Assembly (NCBI GenBank): GCA_964036045.1
Contig: OZ038381.1
Span: 133,711,191-133,775,190, forward strand
Reading direction: 5' to 3'
From: Eutreptiella sp. 'Long Island Sound 2002'
Taxonomy: Eukaryota; Euglenozoa; Euglenophyceae; Eutreptiales; Eutreptiaceae
DNA: 64,000 nucleotides
In this document: positions 63,295-64,000 of the stretch, piece by piece
Position numbering within the stretch: the first letter of the stretch is position 1
How the letters are laid out: the number at the start of each line of letters is the position of its first letter
Notes under the pieces: model-generated
The model's database searches: none
Told to the model about the DNA's origin: nothing
Seen by the model: the letters and a program-made list of their open reading frames with translations, nothing else
Made by a program: the position numbers and the translations under genes

Positions 63295-64000
63295 GGGCAG
63301 GCACCCATAGGGACAGGGCGCCGGAAGAGACACCACATGGGGGCAGGAAACCACCCAAGAACCAGGAAGGGGCAGGAGCGGGGACCAAGGCGCGGAGGAC
63401 AAAGGCAACACGGCAAACGCCACGACCCACACCCAGGAAGGGCATACCACGACGGAGGGACCAGCGCCGTGCCACCCCCACCGAACGCCACACGACTCCC
63501 GGGGGCGCACCTCCCAACAGGCACCGCCGAAGCAAGCATCGGACGCCGTACGGATCACACCAGCGCACACCCACCAGCCACCAGAAACCAAATGGGGAAT
63601 GGAGGGCACACCTACACGGGGAGAATGGGCCACACCCACAGAAAAAGCCGCAGGGAACGCCGCCGCACGGCGCACCACCACGCCCTCACCGCCAGGCGAC
63701 GACCCCGGCCGCCACAAGGGCCACCTCACGGGCACCGGAAGAGAACGAAGGCACGGCCACAGCGACCAGGGCTAGGGACCGGAACCCCCAGGGGACACGG
63801 GACCAAGGCACAGGCCCCCAGGGAGGGCAACCCCAAGGACGCCTACCCGACCCACCAGCCCGAGCGGCACGCCCAGGCCCCCACAGCACGGACCCAGCGA
63901 GACACTCACACCTAACCGCACCCCCCAGCCACCAGCCAGCCACACTCCGGCCCGCACTCTGCACCAAGACACAGGCCAGGCTAACCTCCACTGACCCACC
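63295..64000. other. GC-rich end of window
   Basis: No stop codon in one plus frame and long open frames on the minus strand, as expected at this composition. I see no domain or repeat that supports a gene. Confidence 0.4.

Overview
The window is nuclear DNA of a eukaryote and consists almost entirely of mobile elements and tandem repeats. Evidence for a eukaryote: chromovirus-type Ty3/Gypsy retrotransposons, LINE-type non-LTR elements, a GT-AG intron candidate (57548-57615), minisatellites and a 210-bp satellite, and no bacterial operons. The style (many retroelement families, GC-rich protein segments, CCCH and zinc-ribbon proteins) suggests a unicellular alga or other protist. I cannot name the species from sequence alone.

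Layout. 1-1083: no recognisable gene. 1084-14265: a 21-bp minisatellite split in two by a young, nearly intact LTR retrotransposon on the minus strand (2097-13475; LTRs about 99% identical; Gag and Pol open and in the same frame across one UGA codon). 14266-17840: a broken small ORF, AT-rich DNA, a ~55-bp tandem repeat and GC-rich DNA. 17840-19718: a 210-bp satellite, a CCCCATAGGC-type minisatellite, a tandem repeat of palindromes, and the minisatellite again in inverted orientation. 19719-32927: a second LTR retrotransposon, plus strand, 13.2 kb, 2358-bp LTRs, initiator-Met-type primer site and 4-bp target duplication, inserted into that array. 32928-34232: the same repeat classes continue in order. 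34233-39320: decayed coding remnants (an acidic protein, a CCCH plus zinc-ribbon protein, a fragment resembling DUF6729). 40119-48900: a LINE with a protein of unknown function, a protein ending in an AlkB-type dioxygenase domain, then AP endonuclease, reverse transcriptase, RNase H and a zinc-binding tail. 48922-49446: a minus-strand ORF of unknown function. 50147-56220: a decayed relative of the first LTR element, cut off in integrase. 57071-58345: fragments of a minus-strand, probably spliced gene. 58350-63294: a second LINE, 5'-truncated inside RNase H, with a zinc motif, a C48 (Ulp1-like) peptidase-like region and a very long proline-rich tail.

How the parts relate. Both intact LTR elements sit inside tandem repeats and end in chromodomain-like modules, which fits targeting to silent repeat-rich chromatin. 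Both also carry a methyltransferase-like segment between protease and reverse transcriptase. In the two LINEs the reading frame changes repeatedly at or near poly-C runs, so the listed ORFs are pieces of longer proteins. The AlkB domain in the LINE is the most unusual content: all catalytic signatures are visible, but it is cut by one frameshift and one in-frame TGA.
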